Shown piece by piece: positions 11,196 through 23,106 of a stretch of DNA of 64,000 nt. The DNA lies in contig KN817540.1 in assembly GCA_000827495.1 (NCBI GenBank), positions 314,480-378,479 on the forward strand, read 5' to 3'. The notes beneath the pieces were generated by a model, which made no database searches, was not told where the DNA came from, and saw only the letters and a list, made by a program, of their open reading frames with translations. How positions within the stretch are numbered: the first letter of the stretch is position 1; the number at the start of each line of letters is the position of its first letter. This stretch comes from Hypholoma sublateritium FD-334 SS-4 (taxonomy: Eukaryota; Basidiomycota; Agaricomycetes; Agaricales; Strophariaceae). A program made the position numbers and the translations under genes.

Positions 11196-13733
11196 ATGGC
11201 ATATTCAACTCTTTTAAGACTGGAACATCCGCTGTCCATGCAAAAGGATGGTTTACACGATGAAGGTTCGACGGAACACGCAACTATTCTGCCCGGCGAA
11301 CGGCCCTCAGAGGATGAGAAAGACATCGATATATCACCGCGCAAAAAGGATGAAAGTTACATCGAGCATGTGGACACTCAAGGACAAGGGCAGGACAACT
11401 CACTGGGAGACGTGCTATGGGTTGATTGGGATGGCCCAGACGACCCAGAAAATCCCAAAAAGTAGGAGTATTCCGTTGTCCCAATGTTCATTATTCGACG
11501 GCTAATTACAGTATTATAACAGCTGGACGTACAGGCAAAGGTGGCTCATCACCGTTATTGTTTCGTCCTTTACTTTCATCTCCCCGGTCTCTTCCTCGAT
11601 GGTGGCACCCGCATCTGCACAAATAGCCCAACGATTCGACGTCACAAGTACCGTCCTTGTGGCTATGACGACCAGTGTATTTGTGCTAGGCTATTGTGAG
11701 TGTAGTTCTGTACTTGACGCTTACTTCGAGACTCAGAGAATTTTGTTTAGCGGTCGGGCCTCTGGTAATATCTTGATCAGATATGTCGGTCATCATTAAT
11801 ATCGGGCACTAGGTGATAGGACCATTGAGCGAGATATATGGCCGCTCAAAGGTCTTGCAAATCAGTAATCTGTTCTTCCTGGGTGAGCTTTGCCGAATTG
11901 TGTGGTACTTCTTTTTTCTCACTCCGTTGTCGCGCCATCATAGCATGGAACATTGCATGCGGTTTCGCGCAGAGCAAGACGCAGCTGATTGTGTTTCGCC
12001 TTTTGGCTGGATTGGGGGGGAGTGCCCCGCTCTCTGTACGTACTCTCCCGCAACTACACGATATTTAAATAAAACTAAAGTTCGCTAGGTTGGCGGAGGT
12101 GTTCTCGGCGATGTTTGGCGCGTGGAGGAACGTGGAAAGGCCCTTGCTATATACTCACTCGCCCCGCTTCTGGGCCCCGTTATCGGCCCAGTATGCGGCA
12201 GCTGGTACGTCTCTCTCAACCCATGCATCAGGGTCGAACGTTAAATTTAACACCTACGGATGCAGGATAGCCGAGCGATCAATGTGGCGATGGGTATTTT
12301 GGTCCACAAGCATCGTCGATGCGTTGATCCAGGTTTCCGGCCTGTTCTTTCTCCGCGAGAGTATGTCATTTATTCCGTTTTCAGCAAAGAACATGTTAAG
12401 ATGCTGATGTTCCGTTGATGTGCCCCAGCTTATGCGCCATTCCTACTGGAGGAGAAAGCTCGGCGGGTGCGGAGGGAGCGGAATGCTGCTCACGCCCCGT
12501 ACAGACCTGTGATGACCGTCTACGAAATAACCACGAAACGCTCGTATGTCCACTTTAAAACTTCCGGCTAGTTTAGTCTCTTTATCCATGTATACAGATG
12601 GCAGACAATCTTCCGGGTCGCGTTGACCCGCCCATTCCAGCTCTTTGGCCACGAGACAATCATTCAACTTCTCGGGGTCTACATGGCCTTTGTCTACGGG
12701 ATATTTTACGGTGGGTCTTCCCTTTTCGAGGATAAATTTACATGCTTAATCCAACGCTGGTTGCCAGTGTTCCTCACAAATATTCCCAATATTACCGAAA
12801 ACATCTATCACGAAAACCTTGGTGTCGGAGGCCTTCATTACATTGCGCTGGGCGTAGGCCTAACTTTGGCGGGCCAACTTAATGGACGAAATATGGACAA
12901 GATATACAAATACTTCAAGGCTAAGAACGAGGGTGTCGGAGAGCCTGAATTCCGTTTGCGTAAGTGCTTTAAATGGTATCAGACTTCACTTTTGATCATT
13001 TAAATCTATATTGCTGGGCCAGCGTCCATGTTTCCTAGCACAATTTTGATGCCGTTTGGGCTGCTTCTCGCTGGATGGGCCGCCGAGAAAAAACTGCATT
13101 GGATTGTCACTGACATTGTGTGTACCCCATAGTATATGGCACGTATTTTAAGCCGTCTCTAACCCCCATACTCTCTAGGGCATGGCCTTCGTTGGCGCTT
13201 CCATGATCCTCACCTTCCAGTGCGTTCAAACCTACATTGTAGACGCATTCACACTACACGCTGCATCTGGTACGTTCCCGGGACCAGTCCGTCGGGTCTG
13301 TCTACATTGAAATTGACGCCAAATAATTCTGTAGCCCTCGCTGTCGTGTCGTGTCTGCGCTCCATAGCCGGCTTTGGCTTCCCGCTGTTTGCGCCAGTCT
13401 TGTACGAGAAGCTGGGGTATGGAAAGGGAAACACTGTTCTCGCCTGCCTGGCAATCGGCTTAGGGTGTCCTGCGTACGTTAATCTTACGCCCGCTTTGAT
13501 TCGATCTTTGGTCTCGAGCCTGACGGACGTCCATGTCTAGACCATTTTTACTGTGGGTATATGGCAAGCGGATACGCATGGGGAGTAAATATGCGCACAA
13601 GGGACGCGCACCGCCCACGGCGGCCAATGTACTCCATATAACGAAAGCGGGTTCCAGTGGTACCGGCATATCCAGCCCTACAAAAACCGCGGAACAACAG
13701 CAGCCGGGGGAAATGAACGACATGAAGATGTAA
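11196..13733 (+). CDS. MFS multidrug/polyamine-type (DHA1) transporter 2
   Basis: Paralogue of the transporter at 7187-9686. The acidic N terminus ends VLWVDWDGPDDPENPKN across an intron starting at about 11462. Then come QRWLITVIVSSFTFIS, the motif-A loop GPLSEIYGRSKVL (about 11815-11850), FRLLAGLGGSAPLSV (about 11990), a motif-C-type LGPVIGPVCGSW (about 12165-12210), ERSMWRWVFWSTS (about 12275), GVGGLHYIALGVGLTLAGQ (about 12825) and SIAGFGFPLFAPVLYEKLGY (about 13365). The last exon (about 13540-13733) encodes PFLLWVYGKRIRMGSKYAHKG. The start at 11196 is supported by the TLL alignment with the paralogue. An efflux role is inferred from the family. Intact. Confidence 0.87.
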
Positions 13734-14798
13734 ACGCGTTTTGTTACTTGGTGACGAATTGACGACAGTGCACGACTTCTGCTTTCCTAATGAGTCCATA
13801 TACATCGTATTAATTACTAAAGCGCATGCTTAAATAAAAGCGATGATTCTTACCACACATACATCATGCATACACCGTAGATCTGGCGAGATACTTCCTC
13901 TACATCCGCACGTCAGTAGCTAAACGACGAAGTACATAGTCCGAGTGCCCCGTCATCTCGAACCCTAAAGCTTGGCTGAGAGCTTCCTCTTTGCATCTTC
14001 TCGGTAGCACCCAGGAGTATCCCCTTAACCGAGGAAGATGGCCCATCCATCGGCGACCTTGGACTCGGAGGCTAAGTGGGTAACTGGTCATACAAAACAT
14101 TCGCTAACTGAGGCCTACTAAAAGGGATCTATCTTCCGCATTCGAGTTGAGCACCTCACTATAGCGGCACACGTACTCTGCACTGGTAAATCAGGTCGGA
14201 CCAGGGGTGAAGCTTGAAGCTTGAACTTTGAAAGAGGGCACAGCAGCCCACCTTCCGAAACCCGCGCTCCGCAATGGGAGGAACGCCAATAGATACAATA
14301 CGGACACGCACATCGAAGATGCTGATCCTCTGCGGTTAACACCAATCAATGAGCCAGGAACTTACACGGATCATTTCCAGTTCACATCCAAAGTCCTAGC
14401 AAGTAGAAACGCGCTACCAAGAACAGCAACCAGTAGGACAAATAAGACGCGAGGCGACCAGCAGCGATGATTTGTTGCCAGAAGAGCGAGCCTTGAGTAG
14501 CAAAAGAGTTAACGCTCCATTGCGAAAGGTTCATCGCGAGGAAACAGGGAGTAACAAACTACACTAGAGGGCATTTGATTACGGCGCCGCTCACGCCCCA
14601 CAAAGCTACGAAGTCAGTAGGAGGGGACAATATGACGTCGCGCATACATTTTGAAGCCCTAAAGCTGTTGCCGCATCGTTCATGGGTATAACACGCTGTC
14701 ATCCCGCAACTTATATCATATGGAATGTATAGTGCGTAAAAGGGCATGGTCGTCGGATCATACAGCGGTTTTTTGTGAGCATAGGAATACAAAATCCC
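13734..14798. other. Intergenic, nothing recognised
   Basis: Between the convergent ends of MFS transporter 2 and the eL27 gene. No domain, RNA gene or repeat was seen; small open frames look random. Confidence 0.45.
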
Positions 14799-15438
14799 TC
14801 AGAACTACATATATTTGGTCAGTTCGGCCATGCAGATACGGATCCATTTGTTACGCACCCTCAGAGCCTGGAAGAACCACTTATTCTTTCCGCTTGTGTA
14901 GCGGTCCTCGAACAGCTTCTTGACGACCTTCTTGGCATCCTCCCGTTGTGATGGCTCCTTGAAGGTCTCGGTGGTGACGGATCCCTTGAGTCCCTCGAGT
15001 TCGAGAGCGTAACGGGTGGGGAACAGATGGGAGTAGTTAATGACCTGGGAGCGAAAGTTGTGTTTGAATGTTCGTGAGTCATACAGCAGATGCCTGCTCA
15101 ACGCACCTTGATGAAAGGCTTGACTTTGCTCCTGAAAGCCAGCTTCTTCTGGCCCATGCGCCTCGTCACTTTTCTAGGGTAACGCTCAATTCCGGCAACG
15201 ATGGCGTGGGGGAAAGGCCTGCTGTTGGTGCCCTCATCCATCTGCTTGATGACGACTACCTTTTTGCCGGCTTGACGGCCTTGGAGGACGATTGCGACCT
15301 GGACATCGCCCAACGTTTAGTGGGTGCAATCGGAGCGATTTTTGACGTTCGTGCGTACCTTGCCGGGCTTGTATACTGTAAGAGCATAGGTCAGCCCTCC
15401 GACACTGCAAGCACCGGCGACGGCGTACCTTTAACCAT
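14799..15438 (-). CDS. RPL27: 60S ribosomal protein eL27
   Basis: Five coding exons give 136 residues, the normal eL27 length. Exon 1 is ATGGTTAAAG (15429-15438). Exon 2 is a 17-nt exon (15359-15375) giving VYKPGK. Exon 3 gives [20 protein letters not shown] and ends KVKPFIK at about 15108. Exon 4 gives [19 protein letters not shown] through WFFQALR. The last coding exon is only TTC-TGA (14799-14804), restoring the family C terminus QALRF. The protein is part of the large cytosolic ribosomal subunit. No damage is seen. Confidence 0.95.
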
Positions 15439-16909
15439 CTTGATGAACGGCGACGAGCTTGATTACTGCTGTTTGGGATAGTGTGACGAAGGATTCTGGG
15501 AGGGCGGCAATTCCCGAAGTGGCTTGCTAGTTCACCAAATAAGATTCAATAACTTACGAATCGGGCAGGTTCTCATTCTGAACACAGCGACGACGCCTCG
15601 CGAGTTGGGAGATTTTACGCCGCCCGATGCGATTATGGATGCTCACTTTCGCTTTCTTGATCGCGAAGGTTGCTTACTTTCTTGCTCTTCGGCAGTACTG
15701 AGGACCATCGATGTCGGCCCCTATCGATTCCTATTGCGCTTTTGCACTCTGATGACGAATGGAACGAAATTTTTAGTTCTACTAGGGGCTTTTAAATCGT
15801 CTATTCTAGGGCCCACAATCCGCACTTGAGAATCATATTGTTCATGTTTTTTGCCCCTTCTTCGGATTGCATGTCTCTGTCGAATTTCTGTCAGTCCGAT
15901 GGGATGTACCGTTGCCGGTGGCGGACGATCGAGTTGCCACTCCAAACCCACCGAGCTACAGCATTTCCTACCCATAAAATTAGCGGTGATAAGTATCAGC
16001 ATATAGACACACCTTGACTTCTCTATACACCTGACGCCACTTGTGCGCGCTGCTCGCAGCATAAGATGCCCGTCGTTCATCCCAACTTTGTGTGCAAATT
16101 CAAGCGACTAATTAGTGCACAGTCAATCAGTAAACTGAAGTCAGTCTGATATCTGCCCGCCACTCACGAATAACAGGACGGACGTGCCACCTACTCGAAT
16201 CTGACAGCAACTCGCGCGGCAAGCGGACCAGCGGTAATGAACCCAACATCGCGCCTCACGCGGTAACGAAGAACGCTGCATACAGCCGCCACGAACTACT
16301 AAATAAGTACATAAAAATGATTACAAGCTCTTAAATGCGTGTTCCGTTCATATTAGACTTCTACCAGTACTGTTACGTGGTATAAACTTTGTTGCTTAGT
16401 TCGAAAGTCACGGCGAAGCGGCGATTGAGATACTCACTTTGAGCTGCGTTACCGCTGCCATGAACACATGTAGAATCTGGGCATATACAGGCATAACAGA
16501 GCAAGTGATACACAGTGCGTACTCCACAATTCTACCTTTCCAGATAATCCAGGGCACCTTTGTCTGTTGCGCGTTTTGCTTATCCTGAGAAATTTGAGTA
16601 TCGTAGATATGCTCGTTTACGCGGACTAAGATTGAAGTCGGTTCAAAATTCGAAAATCATGAAAATTCCATTCAGTACTGTGAATGTCCAAGGGTATTAT
16701 CGGAATAAGCTGTCTACGGAAGATATACCCAAAACCGCGAAGGAGTGAGCGCGCATCGGGAGATAGAACGAGTGTGGGGGTATTGAGGGTGCTATAAGAT
16801 GGACAGAAAGCCAGGTGAATTTTGGAGTCCAAGCGTCGGGGTATTTAAATAGGGGACCGAATGCATGGGTGCACAATGAGCATTTTTCTCCAACCGAGGG
16901 CCGAGTGGA
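15439..16909. other. Intergenic: eL27 promoter and hydrophobin 3' flank
   Basis: A possible 5'UTR intron of eL27 starts with GTAAGT near 15553 on the minus strand. No other gene or RNA could be supported in this 1.5 kb. Confidence 0.4.
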
Positions 16910-17562
16910 TCAGAGGTTGATGTTAACTAGAAGAATCATTCATTAGCTTCGACACATGAGTGAAGCAGTGGGCAGTATGCTTACTAGGGGTGCATCCAAT
17001 CGCAACAACACCGTTGAAGCTGTTGTTTTCGCAGCACACTGTCTGAGAAGAGCTAGAGATTTTGTTAAAATTACGTGACAAGTTGAAATGTTTGCAGGAT
17101 AATCACCAAGAATTGGAGCCCACACCCACCGCCGACAGCGGCGAGCACGTCGTGCCCACTTGAGTGTCACCTGAAAGGCCCCCAATGTTAAGGAGGTCCA
17201 AGAGCAGACTGACGACAGGGTTGTTGGCCTGTTGCACAGAGTTGCCTACATCGATTTAGTAAAATAAAATACACGACGCGCGAAGAAAAGAATAACTCAC
17301 AACACTGGACCGGGCCCGTGTTGCACTGTGACGACGGTGCATTAGAGGGTGTGCTCCTCCGAGCCGCTAGCGAAAGAAAGAGGTCAGCTGCCCTTTCTCA
17401 GCGTCTGAGTAGGGAAATATTACCAGCTGTCGAGCTCCAGCGACGGACAGGAGCGCGAGGCGGAAGTCCCCGAGCCATGCGCTCTCCGTTGGTCAAAACC
17501 TCTTGGGCGCTGACGGTCGCAGCGGCGGTAGCAAGGATAGCAAGAGTGGCGGTGAACTTCAT
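16910..17562 (-). CDS. Class I hydrophobin
   Basis: Five exons encode about 135 residues. The signal peptide [19 protein letters not shown] is followed by a short basic propeptide-like stretch with a dibasic RR. The mature part has all eight cysteines in the order C-x6-CC-x32-C-x12-C-x5-CC-x12-C. Visible pieces are [10 protein letters not shown] (split by an intron at the second C of CC), [24 protein letters not shown] and IGCTPININL at the end. Spacing and the hydrophobic inter-cysteine loop ([13 protein letters not shown]) fit class I. Secreted hydrophobins self-assemble at air-water interfaces and coat aerial hyphae and fruit bodies. Stop TGA is at 16910-16912. Confidence 0.93.
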
Positions 17563-17650
17563 GACGGGCGACAGGATGTGGTTTTCTAAGTAATGGGAGG
17601 AAAAAAGCAAGAAACCAGGCGGAATGCACACAGGGAGGATGATCTACTAA

Positions 17651-17656
17651 TTTATA
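17651..17656 (-). promoter_or_regulatory. TATA box of the hydrophobin gene
   Basis: The minus strand reads TATAAATTA, about 90 nt upstream of the ATG at 17562. Confidence 0.55.
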
Positions 17657-18637
17657 GAAGTGCGGCAATGAAGGCCGGACGACCGCTCGGCTTCAAATAG
17701 ATATCGAAGAACTCGGTATGCTTCGCGTTAGTACGTAACGTCAGGGTTTGAGATATTGAGATCTAGAGCGCTGCATCCGAACCCCTGTTGTAAATGAAAA
17801 TCTCAGGCCTAGGGGTAGCTCGTCATGATCATGCGCATGCGCGGTCGCTGCTCGCCATCATGTCGCACTGTGAACTGTACGCGTCAGTAAGAGTATTATT
17901 TTCCTACAAGCTGGGATATCTTCAAACTGAACGCGATCCTGGACGTCGTGAGCGTGGAGTTAATGCTCGGACATTATTCCAAATATGGACTAACCTCTCG
18001 CAAATGCTGGCAGAAGAGATTCGGCAAAAACCTAACGTTAAACAAACCGTTGCAAACTTGAACGCGTTGCCTTCGAGAAGTCGCGACATGTCAACGATTG
18101 GTAATAATTGCACCAATCCCGTTGAAAATAGGCCTTGGAAGTCTCTTAAATTTTCACTGGACTGCCCGTGCAGCAAGGATGAAGAAAGTTCTGCATTGCT
18201 GTACAGTGCTCGGTGTGCATTCGTGGTAAGGTACAGTATTCCCAGGCTAATACTATGTGGTCTGCGCAGTATTACACGCTAAATACGTGGGATTTCTGTT
18301 AGCCTGAGGCCGCCGTCTTCGAATTTCCTATGATCACGGTGGGCGGCAGAAGGCCGCTCAGGCTCGGCTGATGAAAAGCTTGGGCGAAGCAACAAATTTG
18401 TAGGGTCGTGTGATGCGTGGCGCTGCGGCTGAGCCTCCCAAATCCTGATGCACGATGAATTGTTTGACCAACAGCGGGACGGGATTTACATATTTTTGGG
18501 TTTGGGTGTTGATTACAATGACATTTACAGCATCGTTCTTTAAGCTTTAGAGGTCATTTAGCTCAAGCCTCGTAACTGTAACGAGGGATCCAGGGTGTGA
18601 GCCTGCGAGCCTGTGCGAGGCAAAGCCGCAGTTGACT

Positions 18638-18660
18638 TTCACTTGAAAATTTCAAGTGAA
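18638..18660. repeat. Short perfect inverted repeat
   Basis: Arms TTCACTTGAAA and TTTCAAGTGAA surround a single A. It could form a tight palindromic binding site or hairpin. No gene is adjacent. Confidence 0.5.
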
Positions 18661-19224
18661 TTTCGTTATGATCATTTTCACGGCGAGCACGAAGGAATCG
18701 GAAGGATCAATCAAGAAGTTTAGCAGAGATTGACTTGACTCTCACATGGTTGCACACCAAGCAACTGTGGTGCCCAACATAGCCTCTGGCAGTGGCAGCG
18801 ATGGTTGTAACTTAATGGAACAAACATAACCTTAAAGGCGTTATTTGAGATGATGGACCTGGAAGGGACTCGACAGGAAACCCTTTCTACATACTACTTA
18901 GAGAAAGGAGTCCAAGGACGCTGGGCGCTTAAGCACTTGCCAATGGCCGACTCATCCCTGGCGCTGCACAGCATCAAGGTAAAGGATTCCTGCTTGGCAC
19001 TGTCTTCATGTTTTAATTTATCCCCCCAAACTGCGTGGCCAGTATTCGGGTCCGCATGAGAGAATTTTCTAAATCGGCTCAGTTGCGATGGATACTAAAC
19101 CCAACGCAGGAACGTCAGATATTCGAGAGACTGACATGGAAGCGCGCTGCTGAGGGCGCACACCCAAGGTCGTCATTGCGCAGGTCCTAGAGTGGAATCA
19201 CAGATATCCGTCCATGACACGATG

Positions 19225-20263
19225 TCAATTGTTTGATACAATTGTTCCAGAGAATTCAGAACCAGGACTGCGGAGCAAAATATCTACGAACATCATTCAT
19301 GTGGCGGATATGGGCATGCATGCAGACCACTTACCCACCGGAACGGTATGCGGCGCAGAGTGTTAATTCGTCTATTGAACAGATAAGAGTGGAAGGCAAT
19401 CGATGATAGTAGGAATCCATACCTCATACACGATGCAGCTAGAACCTTACTCAATGCTGGTGAGTTCGGTTGGTCCAGGGCCCCAGGAGTACGCCATTGC
19501 TTTGGTATTGTCAGATACCACAAGGTTGGTCGGGAGCCGCAGGTTCAAATCCGTAAATATTCGGAAGATTGCCTGGGCAGAGATTCCGCTTTCAACTAGA
19601 TACTCGGGTGCGACGCCCCACCCCAGGAGATCGAGGACTAGAATCTTTGCAAGGTGCAGCTCCTCTGGTGTGACTGTGAACTCATGTCAATGATGCGGAC
19701 ACAAACAACAGACGAGACTGGACCTGAGGTAGATGAGATGGATATTACTCACGGAGCAACTCGGAGGAAGATGCTGAAGAATTGGGAAGCGGCACTATTG
19801 TTTCAGGGAGAATTTTAGGCGAAAGAGACAGCGGAGAAGACGCAGACGAGCTAGCGATATCGCTTTCTGCTGACGGAGAAATCGACGCAGAGTTGACAAT
19901 CGCGGAGTTTATGATATCATTTTGTGGATTCAAAGAGTTTGCCAAGGACAGCCTGAGTGGTTCTAGCACGGCACAAGGCTCGACAACTGCTGGAGATGCA
20001 TCGATATGTTGCGCAACATATGGTTTATCAGACGCCACAAGAGACTCATTTTGTTCACTTGACGTGGTGGGATGAGCTGAAGATTTTCCCTCTACAGCGT
20101 GGGTGGCAGGGTTTTCTAAAGGCAAGTTTGTGTCTCCAGCAGAGCTTCCGGTCAATATTGGTGGAGAGTTGAAGGATGAACTTCGACGAAATATGGTTTT
20201 CCGGAGGAACTTGGAAGAGAGAGTGGTAGCGTCGGTTTGATCAGATACGTTAGGAGGTCCCAT
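19225..20263 (-). CDS. Hypothetical Ser-rich protein
   Basis: I do not recognise the family. Exon 1 (20263 to about 19755) starts MGPPNVSDQTDATT and encodes about 170 residues rich in Ser, Pro and Ala. The next exon starts LTPEELHLAKILVLDLLGWG and runs through AQAIFRIFTDLNLRLP to GPTELTSIE, a predicted alpha-helical globular part. A short exon (INTLRRIPFR) and a final exon ending at TGA 19225-19227 complete the model; these last two joins are less certain. The layout suggests a disordered N-terminal region plus a small helical domain. No signal peptide or membrane segment. Confidence 0.55.
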
Positions 20264-20566
20264 TTAGGTTTGATGCCAAAGAAGAGATGGTCAGAGACTA
20301 CAAAACTTCCAGCCGTGGCCGTCCTATGTTGAATTAGGGTAAGGCTGGTGCGAGATGCTCGTGAGGAGGTGGTGGTAACGAACAAAACACAAGTCCGATG
20401 CTGCCCCTGTGGCAGTTGTATTGACACGTGATGATATGCGTACATATTGCGATTCCCGGCGTTGAGTCAGATTGACAGATCTACTGAACATACACATGTA
20501 GCTCTACGACCTTCATATGAGGCAAGGCGTCTAGTTAAGATGAATGGAAAAAATGGAGGGAAACCG
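20264..20566. other. Short intergenic region
   Basis: Promoter of the Ser-rich gene and 3' flank of the monocarboxylate-type transporter. Nothing else seen. Confidence 0.4.
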
Positions 20567-22549
20567 CTACAATACATTCGTATTTCTCCTGCGCGCTAGC
20601 AAAAACCTAGTAGCCGTGAAACATGATGCGCCGCTGAATACACATATCCCAGAGAATAATGTCGGGCGCCACCATTGGAAAGTCGTCGAGAGCAGTGCGC
20701 CCGCGATAGGAGTTCCTGGTAGAATCGTCGGTCAGAATGAATCCGGTCGTGGCTAGTTTCGTTGAGAGCAATACCGATGAGACCACCCAAACCTACTCCA
20801 GGGTGAGCTCAATGATCTGACGAGGGTCTTAGGTACGCACCTGTGAATGTGAAGCACACTCCAAGGCGTGCGCCAATTTCGGCATCGGTCTCAGCAGTTG
20901 AACCGACCATAGCAGGAAGAACGCTGGCATCTACGACCACGTCAGCTTTCCGATCTATATGACAGTGATTATGGGCCAACATACAAGAACCCGAGAAGAA
21001 GCCATAGAGAATGGCAAAGATCATGGTCCCCGCCACATTATCGATTGCCAGATTGCAAAAGACGAGCAAGGACGTGAGGAATACACACGGAATTATGACG
21101 TTGAAAGCACCAAATCTGTATACGAACAGGTTGGGCAGTACGCGACCTACCGCACTCGCTGCATTGAGGACGGCAATCTACGTCCGGTCGTTAACTTATA
21201 GCCAGAGTGTGGATTGGAAGAGTGGGTACCGTATAAAAGGCCAAATGAGAGGTTATCCCGTTTTCAATTGCTTTTAGTTGCAGGTAGAATATTGGATAAT
21301 AGAGTCCTGCAAGCGTCAGTACTGTGCTGCAATGGACCTCAGCGAATTGACGGCAGTGAAACTTGAAGGTGAATCAAGTACCCAAGAATCATGATGACAT
21401 AGGGCAGATCGCGCAGGAAGATGCGGAAACTTTGCACAGTGCTGATTGCCTTGCGGGTATTTTTGGGATATCGCGGTTTCATGAGAAGAATTGCAATAAG
21501 CATCATGCCGCCTGTTAGCCCTGCACTGGCCTTCACGCCGGAGTGGAACCCGACTGAACCATGAAACCATGCATTGAGCATGATGGGATGGATCGCGCCG
21601 CCAACAGCCGAGCCCTAATTACGTCATTAGATCTACAAAAGACGAGATTAGAGGAGTTCATACCGCCGTTGCGAATCCAATAGCGAGGGCTCGTCGCCTT
21701 TGAAAGTAATGCGCAATGATGCCAATTGCAGGAATATACATCACACCGATTGCTATGCCCATCCCAAGGCCCTGAGCGAGAAACAACTTGAAAGCACACG
21801 GACGAAGTAAATTAATGTACAAATGAGAAACGCGATAATTATACCTGGTAGTATTGCTCGGGTTTTGAGATGGAGATCATGAATAAACAAAACTCGAAAA
21901 GCAGTGCACCGCCGATCATCAAATGATAACTACGAAAAAGTGAAAAATTAAAGATAGGTCAATTCGAAGTTTCGTATGTATAACGCACAAGTAACCTGCA
22001 TCGAACGCTCTCCCTGAAACCAGTCCCGCAGAGAGTACGAGGAACAGCTGAACACTGCCGATCCAACTAAAGAAGCAGTTAAGAAACCCGACAGGCGAAG
22101 GAGTTGGCGACCAACCTTATTTGAGAAGACGTTTGCGTCTTTACCAGGTACTCTCGAACATAGAAATCTTCGGTGAAGCACGAATTATAATTTCCTGGGG
22201 CAAGGCTAGTACAAATATCGCACCATTGTACACTCCGTATGCATTGGTATATCTTAGAGATCAAGTGTCGTTGAGTATCCGGAGCCTGTAACAATTACTG
22301 AGAAAAATGATCTGTACCCAAATGTGGAGAATTGGACCAGAAAACTGCGCGATGTATGGGCCAAGTGAGATAGTGGTACGCGTCGTAGGGGTGAGGTATG
22401 ACGTACACTCCGAGTATCACCAACCAAGCTCGTACACCTCCATCAGGTATTGCGTCGGCCGAGATGTAATCGTCACTAACAGTTGACTCTCTGGTGTAGC
22501 TAGCCACATTCTGCTTTTCCGAGTTCGATTCAGCCTTTACGAGCGACAT
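20567..22549 (-). CDS. Monocarboxylate-transporter-like MFS protein
   Basis: The first exon starts MSLVKAESNSEKQN and reaches the family signature PDGGVRAWLVILG just before membrane helix 1. Short exons then give FLVQFSTFGY, NAYGVYN and DFYVREYL, followed by GSVQLFLVLSAGL, the helix 4-5 segment FLAQGLGMGIAIGV, AHYFQRRRALAIG, and AFHGSVGFHSG-type sequence near 21560. Further exons give LPYVIMILGY, VIIPCVFLTSLLVF, GTMIFAILYGFFSG and GTPIAGALLSTTFQWWRP. The last exon ends RRRNTNVL with TAG at 20567-20569. The protein is a 12-helix SLC16-like transporter of the plasma membrane; fungal members carry monocarboxylates, riboflavin or other small acids, so the substrate is open. No disruption found. 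Confidence 0.85.
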
Positions 22550-23106
22550 CTTCTGGCAACAAGTCGACCGAACGTCGGAGAAGAGGTCAGTGGAATTGCA
22601 GCGATACTACGTGAACGTTTCGGGGACACCAGCTGTCATATAGGGGCCTCAGCACCAGTATGCAGTGAAAGCGCCGACACGGAGGAGACCAAGTTGACTG
22701 AGGAGAGGGATTTGCCAGTGGGGACACATCCGACAGGGTCGCGCTTTTAAAATCTGCCGCTCTCGGTAAGCACGCGGAACGGCCGTATAATGCCGCGGCT
22801 ATAAATGCGTGATGTGTTTACGAGGCCCCCATATATCAGATCGCAAAATGACGCCGATGTTCAAAGAGAAACGGGTTTGCAGGTGGTCAGTCAAATTCCA
22901 GGATATTTTTGATTATGCGTAACTCCACTAAAAAGACAGCGATTGAACATGAATGGTACGTTTGGTGGTGAACGAAGACCATCTATTCCTTTATTATTAA
23001 TACAAGGTATCTGTAGCAAAAGAGTAGGCATCAGTATGCGTCTGAGGGTGACAAAAAATGTAACCCGCCAGTACAGTAAGGGTAGGGAGAGCATAAGTTA
23101 CATTGG
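22550..23106. other. Intergenic, nothing recognised
   Basis: Promoter side of the MCT-like gene and 3' flank of Rpb9. No further feature seen. Confidence 0.4.

Larger units (their letters stand above)
17563..19224. other. Intergenic: hydrophobin promoter, otherwise nothing recognised
   Basis: Contains the hydrophobin TATA box and, at 18638-18660, an 11-bp inverted repeat with a one-base centre. A 162-codon open frame at 17794-18282 shows no recognisable domain and is not called. Confidence 0.45.

Noticed and set aside
14228..14470. 80-codon frame between MFS transporter 2 and eL27
   Set aside because: No recognisable domain and lies in a convergent 3' region.
17745..17830. Possible minus-strand tRNA around a GGTTCGGATGC sequence
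   Set aside because: The ends do not pair as an acceptor stem and no anticodon arm is visible.
17794..18282. 162-codon plus-strand open frame
   Set aside because: No domain, signal peptide or splice context, and ordinary composition; probably chance.
19541..19570. tRNA box-B-like GGTTCAAATCC
   Set aside because: It lies within the coding exon of the Ser-rich protein on the other strand, and no cloverleaf or box A could be formed around it.
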